Shown here: piece by piece, positions 1-9,519 of the stretch
Numbering within the stretch: position 1 is the first letter of the stretch
How the letters are laid out: every line of letters starts with the position of its first letter
Source of the DNA: JAQVEM01 sp964556165
GTDB taxonomy: Bacteria; Actinomycetota; Humimicrobiia; Humimicrobiales; Humimicrobiaceae
Length of the DNA stretch: 38,350 nucleotides
Assembly: GCA_964556165.1 (NCBI GenBank)
Contig: CAZKVH010000014.1
Location: forward strand, 1 to 38,350
Direction of reading: 5' to 3'
Position numbers and translations under genes: made by a program
Notes under the pieces: model-generated
The model's input: the letters and a program-made list of their open reading frames with translations, nothing else
Database searches by the model: none
Told to the model about the DNA's origin: nothing

Positions 1-60
1 CAAATCTAAAATTAAGCTAAATAAGCTTTAATTATAATTTTTAATCTTACAACCCTAAAG

Positions 61-1581
61 TTATAATGATGCCAGTTTATCATATACTTTTAAGAGTGAT
101 TCATATGCTTCTTTGAATACAGGGTAGAAAGATTCATATTCTTTTACATTTTCATTATTCGGCTCATAAACTTCTGTTATCGGGTTTAATTTTTCGGCAA
201 CTTTTATGCTATCAAATATACCTGCTCCAACTCCTCCAACAATAGCTGCTCCCAGTGAAGTTGCTTCTTCCATTATTTTTGGCCTGAGCACTTTTTTATT
301 ATATATATCAGCCATTATTTTTCTCCATACAGGACTACCTGCTCCACCAATTACCCTTATTTCAGGGAAATCAATTACGTCTTCAAAAATTTCACTTATA
401 ATTTTAAGATTATAGGTAACTCCTTCCATAACAGAGCGGATAATATCATTTCTATTATTTTTTAAGGTAAGACCAATAAAAGCTCCCCTTGCATTTGGGT
501 TCCAGTGCGGACTCCTCTCACCCATTAAATAAGGAAGAAAAATAAGCTTGTTGGCTGTTGGCCTTGACTTTTCAACAGAAAGATCCATTAATTCGTAAGG
601 GCTTATATTGATATTTTCCACTGCTTTTTGTTCCAGAAGGCATACATTATCTTTTAACCATTCGTATGAAGCACCTGCAGTCTGCATAGTACCACAGGGC
701 ATATACATATCAGGTTCAACATGAATCCAGTTAAATATCTTCCGCCGCGGATCAAGAATAGGTTTATTGGTTGCCAGAGCAACCCAGGAAGATGAGCCTA
801 TATAATTATAAGCACTTCCTTCACTTACTACTCCGGCTCCAACACTTGCCGCAGTGCCGTCACCGGAACCAATGACAACAGGTGTACCAGCTTTAAGACC
901 TGTTTCCTTGACAACTGAATCTGATACTTCTCCAACAATATCGAATGAACAATGTGGCTCTGGTAATTTTTCTACATCAAGACCTGCTACTTTTAAAATT
1001 TCGGTAGACCATTCCTTTTTAATAATGTCAAACAGATTCATTCCGGAAGCATCTGAATAATCCGTAACAAAATTACCTGTTAGCTTACTAACAATATAAT
1101 CCTTCGCCTGGACGAATTTAAAGGTATTCTTATATATATCAGGTTCATTTTCCTTTACCCACATTATTTTTTCTAATGAATAAGTCGGACTTATTTTATG
1201 ACCGGTAATATTATATATTTTTTCCTCTCCCAGCTCACTTTCCAGCTTCAGGGCCTGTTTAACGCTTCTCTGGTCTGCCCATATAATTGACCTTCTCAAG
1301 GGACTTCCTTTCTTATCAACAGGGAGACACCCCTGCATTTGAGCGCTGAAACTAATTACAGCAACTTCTCTTTTATTAATCCTGCTTTTACTTATAAGCT
1401 TATTCGTAGATATACATATAGCTTTCCACCAGTCATCAGGATTCTGTTCCGCCCAGTTAACCTCAGGATAAAAGGTATCGTAACCAACAAAATCGCTGCA
1501 TAATAAACTTCCATGCTCATTATAAAGCGTTGCCTTGTTACCCGTCGTTCCAAAATCATGTGCAATAATATACTTGGCCAT
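61..1581 (-). CDS. xylB: FGGY-family sugar kinase, probably xylulokinase
   Basis: Predicted cytosolic kinase that phosphorylates a ketopentose (D-xylulose to xylulose 5-phosphate), feeding the pentose phosphate pathway. The 506-residue product has the FGGY/actin-fold layout. The N-terminal phosphate loop is DFGTTGNKATLY near residue 9, the middle holds the QMQG and WADQR stretches typical of xylulokinases, and the C-terminal nucleotide lobe contains GGAGSPVWRKIMADI and an EATSLGAA stretch. Length is normal for the family (about 490-520). I chose the ATG at 1581 because a GGAG ribosome site sits 6 bases upstream; a GTG ten codons earlier lacks one. It stands alone and is divergent from the gene at 1832. 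Substrate specificity within FGGY kinases is hard to read by eye, so another pentulose or polyol is possible. Confidence 0.8.
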   Translation of the reverse strand: MAKYIIAHDFGTTGNKATLYNEHGSLLCSDFVGYDTFYPEVNWAEQNPDDWWKAICISTNKLISKSRINKREVAVISFSAQMQGCLPVDKKGSPLRRSIIWADQRSVKQALKLESELGEEKIYNITGHKISPTYSLEKIMWVKENEPDIYKNTFKFVQAKDYIVSKLTGNFVTDYSDASGMNLFDIIKKEWSTEILKVAGLDVEKLPEPHCSFDIVGEVSDSVVKETGLKAGTPVVIGSGDGTAASVGAGVVSEGSAYNYIGSSSWVALATNKPILDPRRKIFNWIHVEPDMYMPCGTMQTAGASYEWLKDNVCLLEQKAVENINISPYELMDLSVEKSRPTANKLIFLPYLMGERSPHWNPNARGAFIGLTLKNNRNDIIRSVMEGVTYNLKIISEIFEDVIDFPEIRVIGGAGSPVWRKIMADIYNKKVLRPKIMEEATSLGAAIVGGVGAGIFDSIKVAEKLNPITEVYEPNNENVKEYESFYPVFKEAYESLLKVYDKLASL

Positions 1582-1629
1582 TTTTTCTCCTATCGTATAA
1601 AGCTTTTTCACTGTTTCTTATTTAAAATT

Positions 1630-1658
1630 ACTTTATTCTAATATTGAAAAAACTTCAA
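1630..1658 (-). promoter_or_regulatory. possible promoter of the sugar kinase gene
   Basis: On the minus strand a -35-like TTGAAG (1653-1658) is followed after 17 bases by TAAAGT (1630-1635). The -35 lies in a small inverted repeat (CTTCAATTTGAAG, 1653-1665) that could be an operator. Weak match, and the region is AT-rich, so chance similarity is possible. Confidence 0.3.
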
Positions 1659-1831
1659 TTTGAAGCAAAAAATAATTCATAATTACTCTAAGACTTTTTT
1701 ATAAAAAAGTAATAATTTAGAATCTATATTTTTTCCTTGCAGTAATCAGAATATTCAAGTATTTTTAGATAGAATTTCAGATACAATTAAATCAAGTAAT
1801 TTAAAAATTTATATATAAAAGGAGTCTCGGC

Positions 1832-2362
1832 ATGGCAAAAAATAAAGCACAAAAAGCTTATGACCTTGCCTATAAATACGAAAAGGAATGGAGTGTTTGC
1901 TCCCAGGCTACTATAAAATCGCTTCTTGATGTTTACAACATTGATAATAATGATTATTTTAAAGTTCTAAGCGGTTTTGGGGGTGGAGGAGCAGACCAGG
2001 GAGATGGAATGTGCGGCGCATATCTTGCTGGAGTTTTTTTTCTCGGACTGCATTTTGGAAGAAATATTAGTGATATAGGGGTAGACCCTGATGACCCCAG
2101 AGGGTCAAAAAAGAACAGGATACTAAAACCACTGGTTATAAAACTACATGATAAATTTATTGAAAAATATGGGACAGTTACATGCAGCATGATACACAGG
2201 AAACTGTATGGAAGACCTTTCCATTTACTGGACAAAGACGAAAAACAAAAATTCGAGCTTGCAGGAGGCCACGATTGGGGTTGCACATCTGTATGCGGAA
2301 GCGCTGCAAAATGGACCGTTGAGATACTTGAAGAAGCAAATAAAAATAAAACTATCAAATGA
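1832..2362 (+). CDS. C_GCAxxG_C_C family (putative redox-active) protein
   Basis: A 176-residue soluble protein with the conserved cysteine layout of the C_GCAxxG_C_C family. There is a Cys in WSVCSQAT near residue 23, a glycine-rich FGGGGADQGDGMCGAYLAG segment carrying the central CGA motif, a Cys in TVTCSMIHRKLYGR, and a C-terminal GCTSVCGSAAKW pair. Family members are usually small proteins of uncertain biochemistry thought to bind metal or act in redox reactions; several are annotated as split-Soret-cytochrome-like or as partners of oxidoreductases. The ATG at 1832 is preceded by a strong AAAAGGAG site. It is a single gene, convergent with tyrS. The exact function cannot be deduced from the sequence. 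Confidence 0.8.
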   Translation: MAKNKAQKAYDLAYKYEKEWSVCSQATIKSLLDVYNIDNNDYFKVLSGFGGGGADQGDGMCGAYLAGVFFLGLHFGRNISDIGVDPDDPRGSKKNRILKPLVIKLHDKFIEKYGTVTCSMIHRKLYGRPFHLLDKDEKQKFELAGGHDWGCTSVCGSAAKWTVEILEEANKNKTIK

Positions 2363-2413
2363 AATTAACTTATATCTTAGATACTAATCAGAACGTACAA
2401 TAATAATTTATAT

Positions 2414-3649
2414 CTAATTCTCTATCACGATTTTCTTAAAAAATCTCTTTCCTTTCTGTATCACCTTATTATCTAAATCAATCAAATCAATCTCAAGGTT
2501 AATATCATTTATTTTTTTATTATCAATCTTTACCCCACCCTGGGTTATCAATCTTCTTGCTTCACTATTTGAAGAAGATAGGCCGGAATCATTTAATAAT
2601 TTTACAATACTTATTTTTTTATCTTTTAAAATACCTGCATTGATAATATATTTATCAATTTTTTCCGGCACTTTTTTCTTCTTGAATATCAAATCAAAAT
2701 TTTCCTCTGCCTTAAAAGCCTCTGTCTCATTGTAAAGATTTTTTATTATTGTTTTTGCAAGCATCCTTTTTGCCAGCGATGGGTTTAACCTATCTTCTTT
2801 TATATCACTTTCAATTTCTTCTATCTTTTTCTGCTCTATTGTGGTAAGGAGCCTGAAGTAATCAATTAAAACATCATCTGGAATTGACATTACTTTACCA
2901 AAAATTTCGTTCGCTGGCTCATATACTCCTATATAATTTCCAATGCTCTTACTCATCTTCTCTACCCCATCGGTCCCAACAAGGATAGGCATTGTAATAG
3001 CAATCTGCTGTTTCTGCCCAAATTCCTTCTGGAGCTCTCTTCCCATAAGTAAATTAAATCTCTGGTCAGTTCCACCCAGTTCGATATCTGCTTTTATGGC
3101 AACCGAATCGTATGCCTGCATAATTGGATAAAGAAATTCCATGATAGCTATGGGAGATTCATTTTTGTATCTATTCTTAAAATCCTCTCTCTCAAGCATT
3201 CTTGCAACAGTAAACCTTGAAGTAAGACTCAGAATATCCTCAAATTTTAATTTACCAAGCCACTCTGAATTTTTTACTATTTCTGTTTTTTCTGGAACAA
3301 GAATTTTAAAAGCCTGCTCTGTGTATGTTTTTGCATTATTTTCTATCTCGTCATCTGATAATTTTGGCCTCAAATTAGACCTTCCAGAGGGGTCCCCTAT
3401 CCTTGCTGTATAATCCCCTATAATTAAAATAGCCTTATGTCCAAGGTTCTGAAATTGCCGCAGCTTGTTTAAAACTACCGTATGCCCCAGATGGATATCA
3501 GGTGCTGTTGGGTCAAGTCCGAGTTTTACCTTTAATGGCTTATTTTCGGCGACTGATTTTTCTACCAGTGATTCTAATTCCTCTCTTAGAAGTATGTCCT
3601 CAGCACCCGAGGCAATAATATCAATTTGTTTTCTTAAATTCTTTTCCAT
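2414..3649 (-). CDS. tyrS: tyrosyl-tRNA synthetase
   Basis: Charges tRNA-Tyr with tyrosine in the cytosol. The 411-residue product has the class I signature HLGH (residues 53-56) in place of HIGH, the KMSKS loop at 231-235 and a C-terminal S4 RNA-binding domain (RRLITQGGVKID). The GGTDQRFNLLMGRELQ stretch and the HLGH variant resemble the TyrS2/TyrZ-type bacterial enzymes more than the E. coli type (inference). I use the ATG at 3649. A TTG four codons upstream is in frame, but GAAG just before the ATG is a better, though modest, ribosome site. Its position beyond the arg operon matches actinobacterial gene order. No T-box-like leader is visible upstream. Confidence 0.95.
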   Translation of the reverse strand: MEKNLRKQIDIIASGAEDILLREELESLVEKSVAENKPLKVKLGLDPTAPDIHLGHTVVLNKLRQFQNLGHKAILIIGDYTARIGDPSGRSNLRPKLSDDEIENNAKTYTEQAFKILVPEKTEIVKNSEWLGKLKFEDILSLTSRFTVARMLEREDFKNRYKNESPIAIMEFLYPIMQAYDSVAIKADIELGGTDQRFNLLMGRELQKEFGQKQQIAITMPILVGTDGVEKMSKSIGNYIGVYEPANEIFGKVMSIPDDVLIDYFRLLTTIEQKKIEEIESDIKEDRLNPSLAKRMLAKTIIKNLYNETEAFKAEENFDLIFKKKKVPEKIDKYIINAGILKDKKISIVKLLNDSGLSSSNSEARRLITQGGVKIDNKKINDINLEIDLIDLDNKVIQKGKRFFKKIVIEN

Positions 3650-3807
3650 ATAATTCTTCAAAAAATTAATTTAAAATTAAAAATTAGATTAAATATTAAC
3701 ATAATATTTATATTTATGTCTATTTATCAGGGCACTGTTAATCTAAATCAAAAAAATCTTTTTGAAAAAATATATTTTTTATCCTTAACGACTATAGTTT
3801 GACTATA

Positions 3808-3836
3808 TTGTTATTTTGTAAAATTTTATATAAAAT
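3808..3836 (+). promoter_or_regulatory. candidate promoter of the PASTA penicillin-binding protein gene
   Basis: TTGTTA at 3808-3813 and TAAAAT at 3831-3836 are separated by 17 bases. The -10 lies inside the 26-bp palindrome, so a protein bound there would block it. The transcript would have a leader of about 60 bases, with a small CCAAG/CTTGG hairpin (about 3865-3880) and no clear Shine-Dalgarno before the ATG at 3904. Confidence 0.4.
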
Positions 3837-3842
3837 TTTACA
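3817..3842. repeat. perfect 26-bp palindrome, possible operator
   Basis: Two 13-base arms, TGTAAAATTTTAT and its exact reverse complement, abut with no spacer. The palindrome lies in the divergent tyrS/penicillin-binding protein intergenic region and covers the candidate -10 element of the latter. It is entirely A/T apart from the outermost G/C pair. It could be a dimeric repressor site, a cruciform, or an RNA hairpin in the 5' leader. Confidence 0.6.
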
Positions 3843-3903
3843 GGCTATATCAAGTTAATAAAGCCAAGAAAAACCTTGGTATTTAAATTAATTAAATTTT
3901 ATT

Positions 3904-6714
3904 ATGAACACTAAACGAAGAAAACCGGGCGGTTGCTTAAAATTTTTTCTGGTAGCTACTGCAGTTATCGTCTCATTTATTATAGTAATAGGCATAATAA
4001 TTGCTCTTTATTATGTTAACACTTTACCTACTCTTGAAGAACTAACTCCTTCTCCAGTAGCTCAAACATCCAAAGTTTTTGCCATTGATGGTAGTTTAAT
4101 TACAGAGTTCCATGCTGAAGAAAATAGAGAAATTATACAGTTTAAAGATATGTCTCCTTATATTATAGATGCAGTTGTAGCAGTTGAAGATAAAAGATTT
4201 TTTGAACATCAGGGTGTAGATTATGTGAGAATTATAGGAGCTTTTATTGCAGATATGAGAGCCGGCGAATGGGCTCAGGGAGCAAGTACCATTACCCAGC
4301 AATACGTAAAAAATATATACTTCAGCCCTGAAAAGACATTCAGGAGGAAAGCTAACGAAGCATTAATTGCCATACAGCTTGAAAGAAATTACACAAAAAA
4401 TAAAATTCTGGAGATGTATCTAAATACCATAAGCTTTGGTTCTGGTGCTTATGGGATAGAGAAAGCAGCAGAAATATATTTTGGAATAAATGCTATTGAG
4501 CTTGATATTTCGCAGGCTGCACTTCTTGCAGGACTTATAAGATCTCCAGAAACATATTCACCGTTCAATGATAAAGAAAAAGCAAAATCAAGAAGAGATC
4601 TTGTTCTGGAGCTTATGTATGAGCAGGAATTAATAAATAACGACGAATACCTGGATGCTCTTTCCGAGCCTATAGAAGTTAATTCCGGCTCACTTTCTTC
4701 ATCCGGAGAATCTGTATCAAGGATCGCTCCATATTTTGTTGATTATGTAAAACGTAATTTATATGACCAGAAATTCACTGATTACGACGTTTTCAAGGGA
4801 GGCCTTAGAATATACACCACCCTGGATATCGATTTACAGGAAAAAGCAGAGAACGCAATAAAAAAAGTTTTCCCTGAAGATATACAGCCATCGTATTCAC
4901 TTGTATGCTCAAACCCTGAAAATGGATATGTATACTCTCTTATAGGCGGCAAGGATTATAATTCGTCTAAATTTAATATAGCAATCCAGGGTAAAAGACA
5001 GCCTGGTTCTGTATTTAAAGTTCCAGTTTTAATAGAATCAATAAGACAACGTTTTTCATCAAAAAATGTTTTTAACCCAAATGGACCAATTACTATAGAT
5101 ATGGAAGAAGGTCCTGACTGGAATGTAGATAACTACGGTGGTCAAAAGTTTGACACTGATAAAATGTCGGTAACTGATGCAACCGTGTACTCTGTTAATG
5201 TAGTATATTCTCAGCTCATAATGAAAATGGGTGCTGAAAATGTAGAAAATCTTTTAAATCAAATGGAAATATATGATATAGGTAATAACCCGGCAATAGG
5301 TCTCGGTGGCTTAGAAACAGGTATAACTCCTCTTGATGTAAGTAAAATCTTTTCGACCCTTGCATCAGGTGGCTTTTACAACCAGCCCGTCTCCATATTA
5401 AAAATTGAGGACTCTCAGGGTAATATAATATATGAATATGACCCCGAGAAAAATGAAGCAAACAAAAGAATTATTGAAAGTCAGGAAGCATACTATATCA
5501 CACAAATCTTAAAAAGAGTCATAGAAAGTGGAACCGGAACCCGAGCCAATATAGAAAGGCCCTCTGCAGGTAAAACCGGAACAACTGAGAGTTATAATGA
5601 TGCATGGTTTGCCGGATACACACCTGAACTGGTCACTGTGGTATGGATGGGCTATCCGGATTCCAACAAACCCCTTGAAATAAATGGAACAAATGTTGTA
5701 GGGGGCTCATATCCTGCAGAAATATGGAGAGAATTCATGTCCTCTGCTCTTGAGGGGGCCCCTGTGTCTGATTTTAAGGAGCCTGATGAAAAAATAATCG
5801 ATGTTGAAGTTTGCAGCGATTCTAATCTCCTCCCATCTTTCTGGTGTCCAGAGGAGACTCTTGAGTGGAGAGTATTCCCTGAAAGTGAGCAACCTGATGA
5901 AATCTGTAATATACACAACAAAGTAGAAGTTCCTGACGTTACAGGATTAAACAGAGAAGAAGCAAAAAAAATATTTGAAGACTTATATTTCGTGGTCTCG
6001 GAAATTGACGATTATAATGATGTCTATAACCAGAATATTATTTTTAAACAAAATCCTGAAGCAGGTGTCGTACTTGAATCACTTGAAGGAGAAAAATTAA
6101 GTATAACTCTCTATGTAAGCAAAGGTAAAAAAACTTTCAGCATGCCTGATCTTACTGGAATGGATTTAAGCAATGCATTAACTGTTATAGAAAACCTGGA
6201 ACTTGTTATTTCTGATATAGAATATGAATATAATGATATCCAGCCCGAAAATTGCATAATAGAGCAGAGTCCAGTTCCTGGTTCCATGGTACCTAAATCA
6301 ACTGCTGTAAATTTATATGTAAGTAAAGGTGAAAACCCTCAATCAGAAATACCAGACGTATTGGGTCTAACTGAAGAAGATGCATTGGCATTGTTTGATG
6401 AAGCCTGCTTTGAAAATGTTACGCTGCTTTACGAAGAAAACGAAGAGGAGATGGATAGAGTATTCTCCCAGACTCCTGTGAGCGGTACTATTTATGATAA
6501 AAAACAGGAAGTAATAATAAAAATAAGCATTGGCATTGAAATACCGGATGTTATAGGAATGACAGAATCTGATGCAATAGTTACTCTTGAAGAATCAGGA
6601 TTTATTGTTGAAATATCTCCGGATTCCGCTGAAGAAGGAGAAGTTATAAATCAAATTCCATCAGCAGGTGAATATCTGGATTCTGGTTCTACTGTTACAA
6701 TTGAAATCGAATAA
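3904..6714 (+). CDS. class A penicillin-binding protein (PBP1 type) with four PASTA domains
   Basis: Bifunctional peptidoglycan synthase: it polymerises lipid II glycan strands and cross-links the stem peptides outside the membrane. The 936 residues comprise a short basic cytoplasmic tail and one membrane anchor (about 13-37). A GT51 glycosyltransferase domain follows (EDKRFFEHQGVD with catalytic Glu 95, QGASTITQQ, and RKANEALIAIQLE). The transpeptidase domain has the SVFK motif with Ser 369/Lys 372, SVN at 430-432 and KTGT at 557-560. Four PASTA repeats start near residues 674, 745, 812 and 876. PASTA tails bind muropeptide or cell-wall material and are typical of Gram-positive PBPs and Stk kinases. 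No Shine-Dalgarno is evident. It lies between tyrS and the arg operon, convergent with argH. The paralogue name (pbpA, ponA or mrcA) cannot be fixed. Confidence 0.95.
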   Translation: MNTKRRKPGGCLKFFLVATAVIVSFIIVIGIIIALYYVNTLPTLEELTPSPVAQTSKVFAIDGSLITEFHAEENREIIQFKDMSPYIIDAVVAVEDKRFFEHQGVDYVRIIGAFIADMRAGEWAQGASTITQQYVKNIYFSPEKTFRRKANEALIAIQLERNYTKNKILEMYLNTISFGSGAYGIEKAAEIYFGINAIELDISQAALLAGLIRSPETYSPFNDKEKAKSRRDLVLELMYEQELINNDEYLDALSEPIEVNSGSLSSSGESVSRIAPYFVDYVKRNLYDQKFTDYDVFKGGLRIYTTLDIDLQEKAENAIKKVFPEDIQPSYSLVCSNPENGYVYSLIGGKDYNSSKFNIAIQGKRQPGSVFKVPVLIESIRQRFSSKNVFNPNGPITIDMEEGPDWNVDNYGGQKFDTDKMSVTDATVYSVNVVYSQLIMKMGAENVENLLNQMEIYDIGNNPAIGLGGLETGITPLDVSKIFSTLASGGFYNQPVSILKIEDSQGNIIYEYDPEKNEANKRIIESQEAYYITQILKRVIESGTGTRANIERPSAGKTGTTESYNDAWFAGYTPELVTVVWMGYPDSNKPLEINGTNVVGGSYPAEIWREFMSSALEGAPVSDFKEPDEKIIDVEVCSDSNLLPSFWCPEETLEWRVFPESEQPDEICNIHNKVEVPDVTGLNREEAKKIFEDLYFVVSEIDDYNDVYNQNIIFKQNPEAGVVLESLEGEKLSITLYVSKGKKTFSMPDLTGMDLSNALTVIENLELVISDIEYEYNDIQPENCIIEQSPVPGSMVPKSTAVNLYVSKGENPQSEIPDVLGLTEEDALALFDEACFENVTLLYEENEEEMDRVFSQTPVSGTIYDKKQEVIIKISIGIEIPDVIGMTESDAIVTLEESGFIVEISPDSAEEGEVINQIPSAGEYLDSGSTVTIEIE

Positions 6715-6811
6715 AAAAATCAGTAAGCTTTTTTAAGAAAATATTAACAGATTCCGTATAATCAAAAAAGTAAGTAATAAAAAATCAGCCTGCAAATAGA
6801 ATAATTGTTAT

Positions 6812-8260
6812 TTAACTAAAAGTAAATTTAGCGATTTCTTCAAAAAAAGGTATTCTTTTAGAAAAAACATTCAGTTTATCCTGGTACTTATTTATTTTTT
6901 TATTCGCAGAGCTCATACTCGACATAACCTGATTTTTTGCAGTACCACAATCCACTTCTTTATGGGATATACATGAACTAATTTCTGCATAGTTAAACAC
7001 ATCACTTTCAAAATAAGGCGAATATTTTTTAAGCTCTTCCAGTTTCATATCCTTAAAAAGAATTTTCTTATCAATACACTGCCTTATTATCTTCCCTACT
7101 ATGCCATGGGCTTTCCTGAAACTCTCACCTTTTTTGACAAGATAATCAGATATATCTGTAGCTTCCATAAAACTATTTTCCAGCGATTCTTCTATCTTTG
7201 ATTTATTAAATTTCAAGACCCCTATTAATTTTGAGAAAATTTTTATACTTGTTATGGTTTCTTTATATGCACTAAATAAAATTTTCTTATCTTCCTGAAG
7301 ATCACTGTTATAGGTTGAAGGTAATCCTTTAATAATCACCATTAACTGTAAAAGATTTCCCAAAACAATGGCGCTTTTAGCTCTTATTAACTCAAGGACA
7401 TCCGGATTTTTTTTCTGGGGCATAATACTGCTTCCAGTACAAAAAGAATCATCTATTTCAATAAATGAAAATTCTACAGTATTGTATATAATTAAATCCT
7501 CGCAAAACCTACTAAGGTTTAACATTATTTTGCTGCATGTAAATATGAAATCCACTATAAAATCTCTGCTGCTTACTGTATCCATGCTGTTTGGTTCAAG
7601 TCCGCTGAACTTTAGAAGCTCCTTTAATAATTTTCTATCCAGTTTATAACCACTACCCGTGCATGCCGCAGCTCCGATTGGAAGATAATCATGTTTTTCA
7701 AAGACATAAAAAAAGTCATTGATATCCCTGTCAAATTTATAAAAAAATGACATAAGGTAATGCGACAGCAAAACAGGCTGGGCATCCTGCATATGAGTAA
7801 AAGCTGGGATAATTACGTCCAGATTATCCCCGGCCAGTTTTAAAATAGTTTTTTGTAAATTTATTGACTCTTTTAAAATATCTATCAGGCTATCTTTTAA
7901 AAACAATTTTTCATCCAGGACTATCTGATCATTTCTGCTCCTTCCTGTATGAATTTTCATTGCTATATCTCCAATAATTTTACTTAATTCTTTCTCGATT
8001 AGACTATGAATATCTTCATATTCAGATGTATTAATTTTACAATTGTCCATATCTTTCTTTATTTTTCTTAAACCATAAAAGATTTTTTCCAGCTCATCCT
8101 TTTTTATAATACCTATTTTATAAAGTCCTGAAACATAAGCTGCTGTTCCTGTTATATCATATATATAAAGATTCTTATCTATTCCTATTGAAGATGTAAA
8201 TTCTTCTACCTCTCTGTCTGAATCTTTATCTATCATTCCCTTCCATATTTTATTTTCCAT
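6812..8260 (-). CDS. argH: argininosuccinate lyase
   Basis: Last step of arginine synthesis: cleaves argininosuccinate to arginine and fumarate. The 482-residue product has the fumarase/aspartase superfamily signature GSSIMPQKKNPD, the substrate-binding HTGRSRND stretch, and the HMQDAQPVLLSHYL segment. Length is normal (about 460-480). It is the last gene of the operon. Its ATG lies 11 bases inside the end of argG and has an AAGGAAG ribosome site within the argG tail, so translational coupling with argG is likely. No clear intrinsic terminator follows before the convergent PBP gene end at 6714. Confidence 0.95.
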   Translation of the reverse strand: MENKIWKGMIDKDSDREVEEFTSSIGIDKNLYIYDITGTAAYVSGLYKIGIIKKDELEKIFYGLRKIKKDMDNCKINTSEYEDIHSLIEKELSKIIGDIAMKIHTGRSRNDQIVLDEKLFLKDSLIDILKESINLQKTILKLAGDNLDVIIPAFTHMQDAQPVLLSHYLMSFFYKFDRDINDFFYVFEKHDYLPIGAAACTGSGYKLDRKLLKELLKFSGLEPNSMDTVSSRDFIVDFIFTCSKIMLNLSRFCEDLIIYNTVEFSFIEIDDSFCTGSSIMPQKKNPDVLELIRAKSAIVLGNLLQLMVIIKGLPSTYNSDLQEDKKILFSAYKETITSIKIFSKLIGVLKFNKSKIEESLENSFMEATDISDYLVKKGESFRKAHGIVGKIIRQCIDKKILFKDMKLEELKKYSPYFESDVFNYAEISSCISHKEVDCGTAKNQVMSSMSSANKKINKYQDKLNVFSKRIPFFEEIAKFTFS

Positions 8261-9449
8261 CAGTTCTTCCTTTTTTACCCATTATTTCATAAGGATATCC
8301 CCATAACTTAATAAAGCTTTCCGAATGTCTGTGATCAAAACTATCTCCTTTGTTATAAGTTGCAAGATTTACATCATATAACGAATAATTGGATTTCCTT
8401 CCGACAACTCTAAAGTTTCCACACTCAAGTTTAATTTTAACTTTACCTGTAACATTTACCTGGCTCTGTTCTATAAATGACTCTATGCACTTTCTCAACG
8501 GAGTAAACCAGTATCCGTAATATACAAGCTCCGCCAGTTTCTCCTCAAGATTAAACTTATAATGAGCAAGCTCCCTGTCCAGCACCAGTGACTCCAGTTG
8601 TCTGTGCGCCTCAATTATAATTTCAGCTGCAGGTGCTTCATAAATTTCTCTTGATTTTATACCTACAAGCCTGTTCTCAACAATGTCTATTCTGCCAATG
8701 CCATAAGACCCTGCTATAGTGTTCAATTTCTTGATAATTAATTCAGCCGACATATTATTACCATTTAGAGAGACGGGTTTACCGTTGAAAAACCCTATTT
8801 CTATATACTCTGATTCATCCTTATTATGTGTTATCCTGGTCCACTGATAGATATCTTCAGGTGGTTCGGTCCATGGGTCTTCCAGGATTCCGCATTCTAC
8901 ACTCCTCCCCCACAGGTTCTCGTCAATGCTGTAAGGATTGCCTGCCGTAACGGGTATATCTATGTTGAATTCTGCTGCATACTTTATTGCCTCTTCCCTT
9001 GACAGATTCCATTCCCTTAATGGCGCTATTATCTTAAAATCTGGTTCCAGGCTTCTTATCCCGACATCGAAACGTACCTGGTCATTGCCCTTTGCGGTAC
9101 AGCCATGTGCTATAGCTTTAGCACCTTCTTTTCTGGCTATTTCAACAAGTTTTTTTACTATAAGGGGCCTTGCCAGAGCAGTAGCCAGAGGATATTTTTT
9201 TTCATATTTTAAATTAGCTTTTATCGAGGGCAGTATAAAGTCATTTACAAATTCATTTTTTGAATTGATTAATACGGACTTAGAAGCTCCAATCTTAAGT
9301 GCCTTTTGATAGGCTTTTTTCAAATCACCAGGCTGACCGCAGTCTATAAGTGCCGCTATTACATCCATATTATATTTTTCCTTGATCCATTTTATAGAGA
9401 TCGACGTATCAAGGCCTCCAGAATATGCTAAAACTACTTTATCGGCCAT
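8250..9449 (-). CDS. argG: argininosuccinate synthase
   Basis: Condenses citrulline and aspartate with ATP to argininosuccinate in the cytosol. The 399-residue product opens with the N-type ATP pyrophosphatase P-loop AYSGGLDTS and carries the GCTAKGNDQVRF and YSIDENLWGRS stretches of the family. Its length matches the usual 400 residues. An AAAGGA ribosome site precedes the ATG. It follows argR after 70 bases and overlaps argH by 11, forming the distal part of argCJBDFRGH. A small TTAAC/GTTAA inverted repeat (9471-9482) sits in the gap and could be regulatory, but nothing firm can be said. Confidence 0.96.
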   Translation of the reverse strand: MADKVVLAYSGGLDTSISIKWIKEKYNMDVIAALIDCGQPGDLKKAYQKALKIGASKSVLINSKNEFVNDFILPSIKANLKYEKKYPLATALARPLIVKKLVEIARKEGAKAIAHGCTAKGNDQVRFDVGIRSLEPDFKIIAPLREWNLSREEAIKYAAEFNIDIPVTAGNPYSIDENLWGRSVECGILEDPWTEPPEDIYQWTRITHNKDESEYIEIGFFNGKPVSLNGNNMSAELIIKKLNTIAGSYGIGRIDIVENRLVGIKSREIYEAPAAEIIIEAHRQLESLVLDRELAHYKFNLEEKLAELVYYGYWFTPLRKCIESFIEQSQVNVTGKVKIKLECGNFRVVGRKSNYSLYDVNLATYNKGDSFDHRHSESFIKLWGYPYEIMGKKGRTDGK

Positions 9450-9519
9450 TTTTTAGTCCTTTCGTTTATTTTAACACGTTAATAATAACATAATTTAAGC
9501 AACATAATTATAACTGAAC

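Noticed and set aside
206..1060. Plus-strand ORFs inside the sugar kinase, and similar antisense frames over other genes (e.g. 8938-9309, 12363-12938, 30263-30709)
   Set aside because: They are shadows of well-supported genes, without ribosome sites or recognisable domains.
3650..3903. T-box or other leader upstream of tyrS
   Set aside because: No T-box sequence or terminator/antiterminator pair is visible in the short upstream region.
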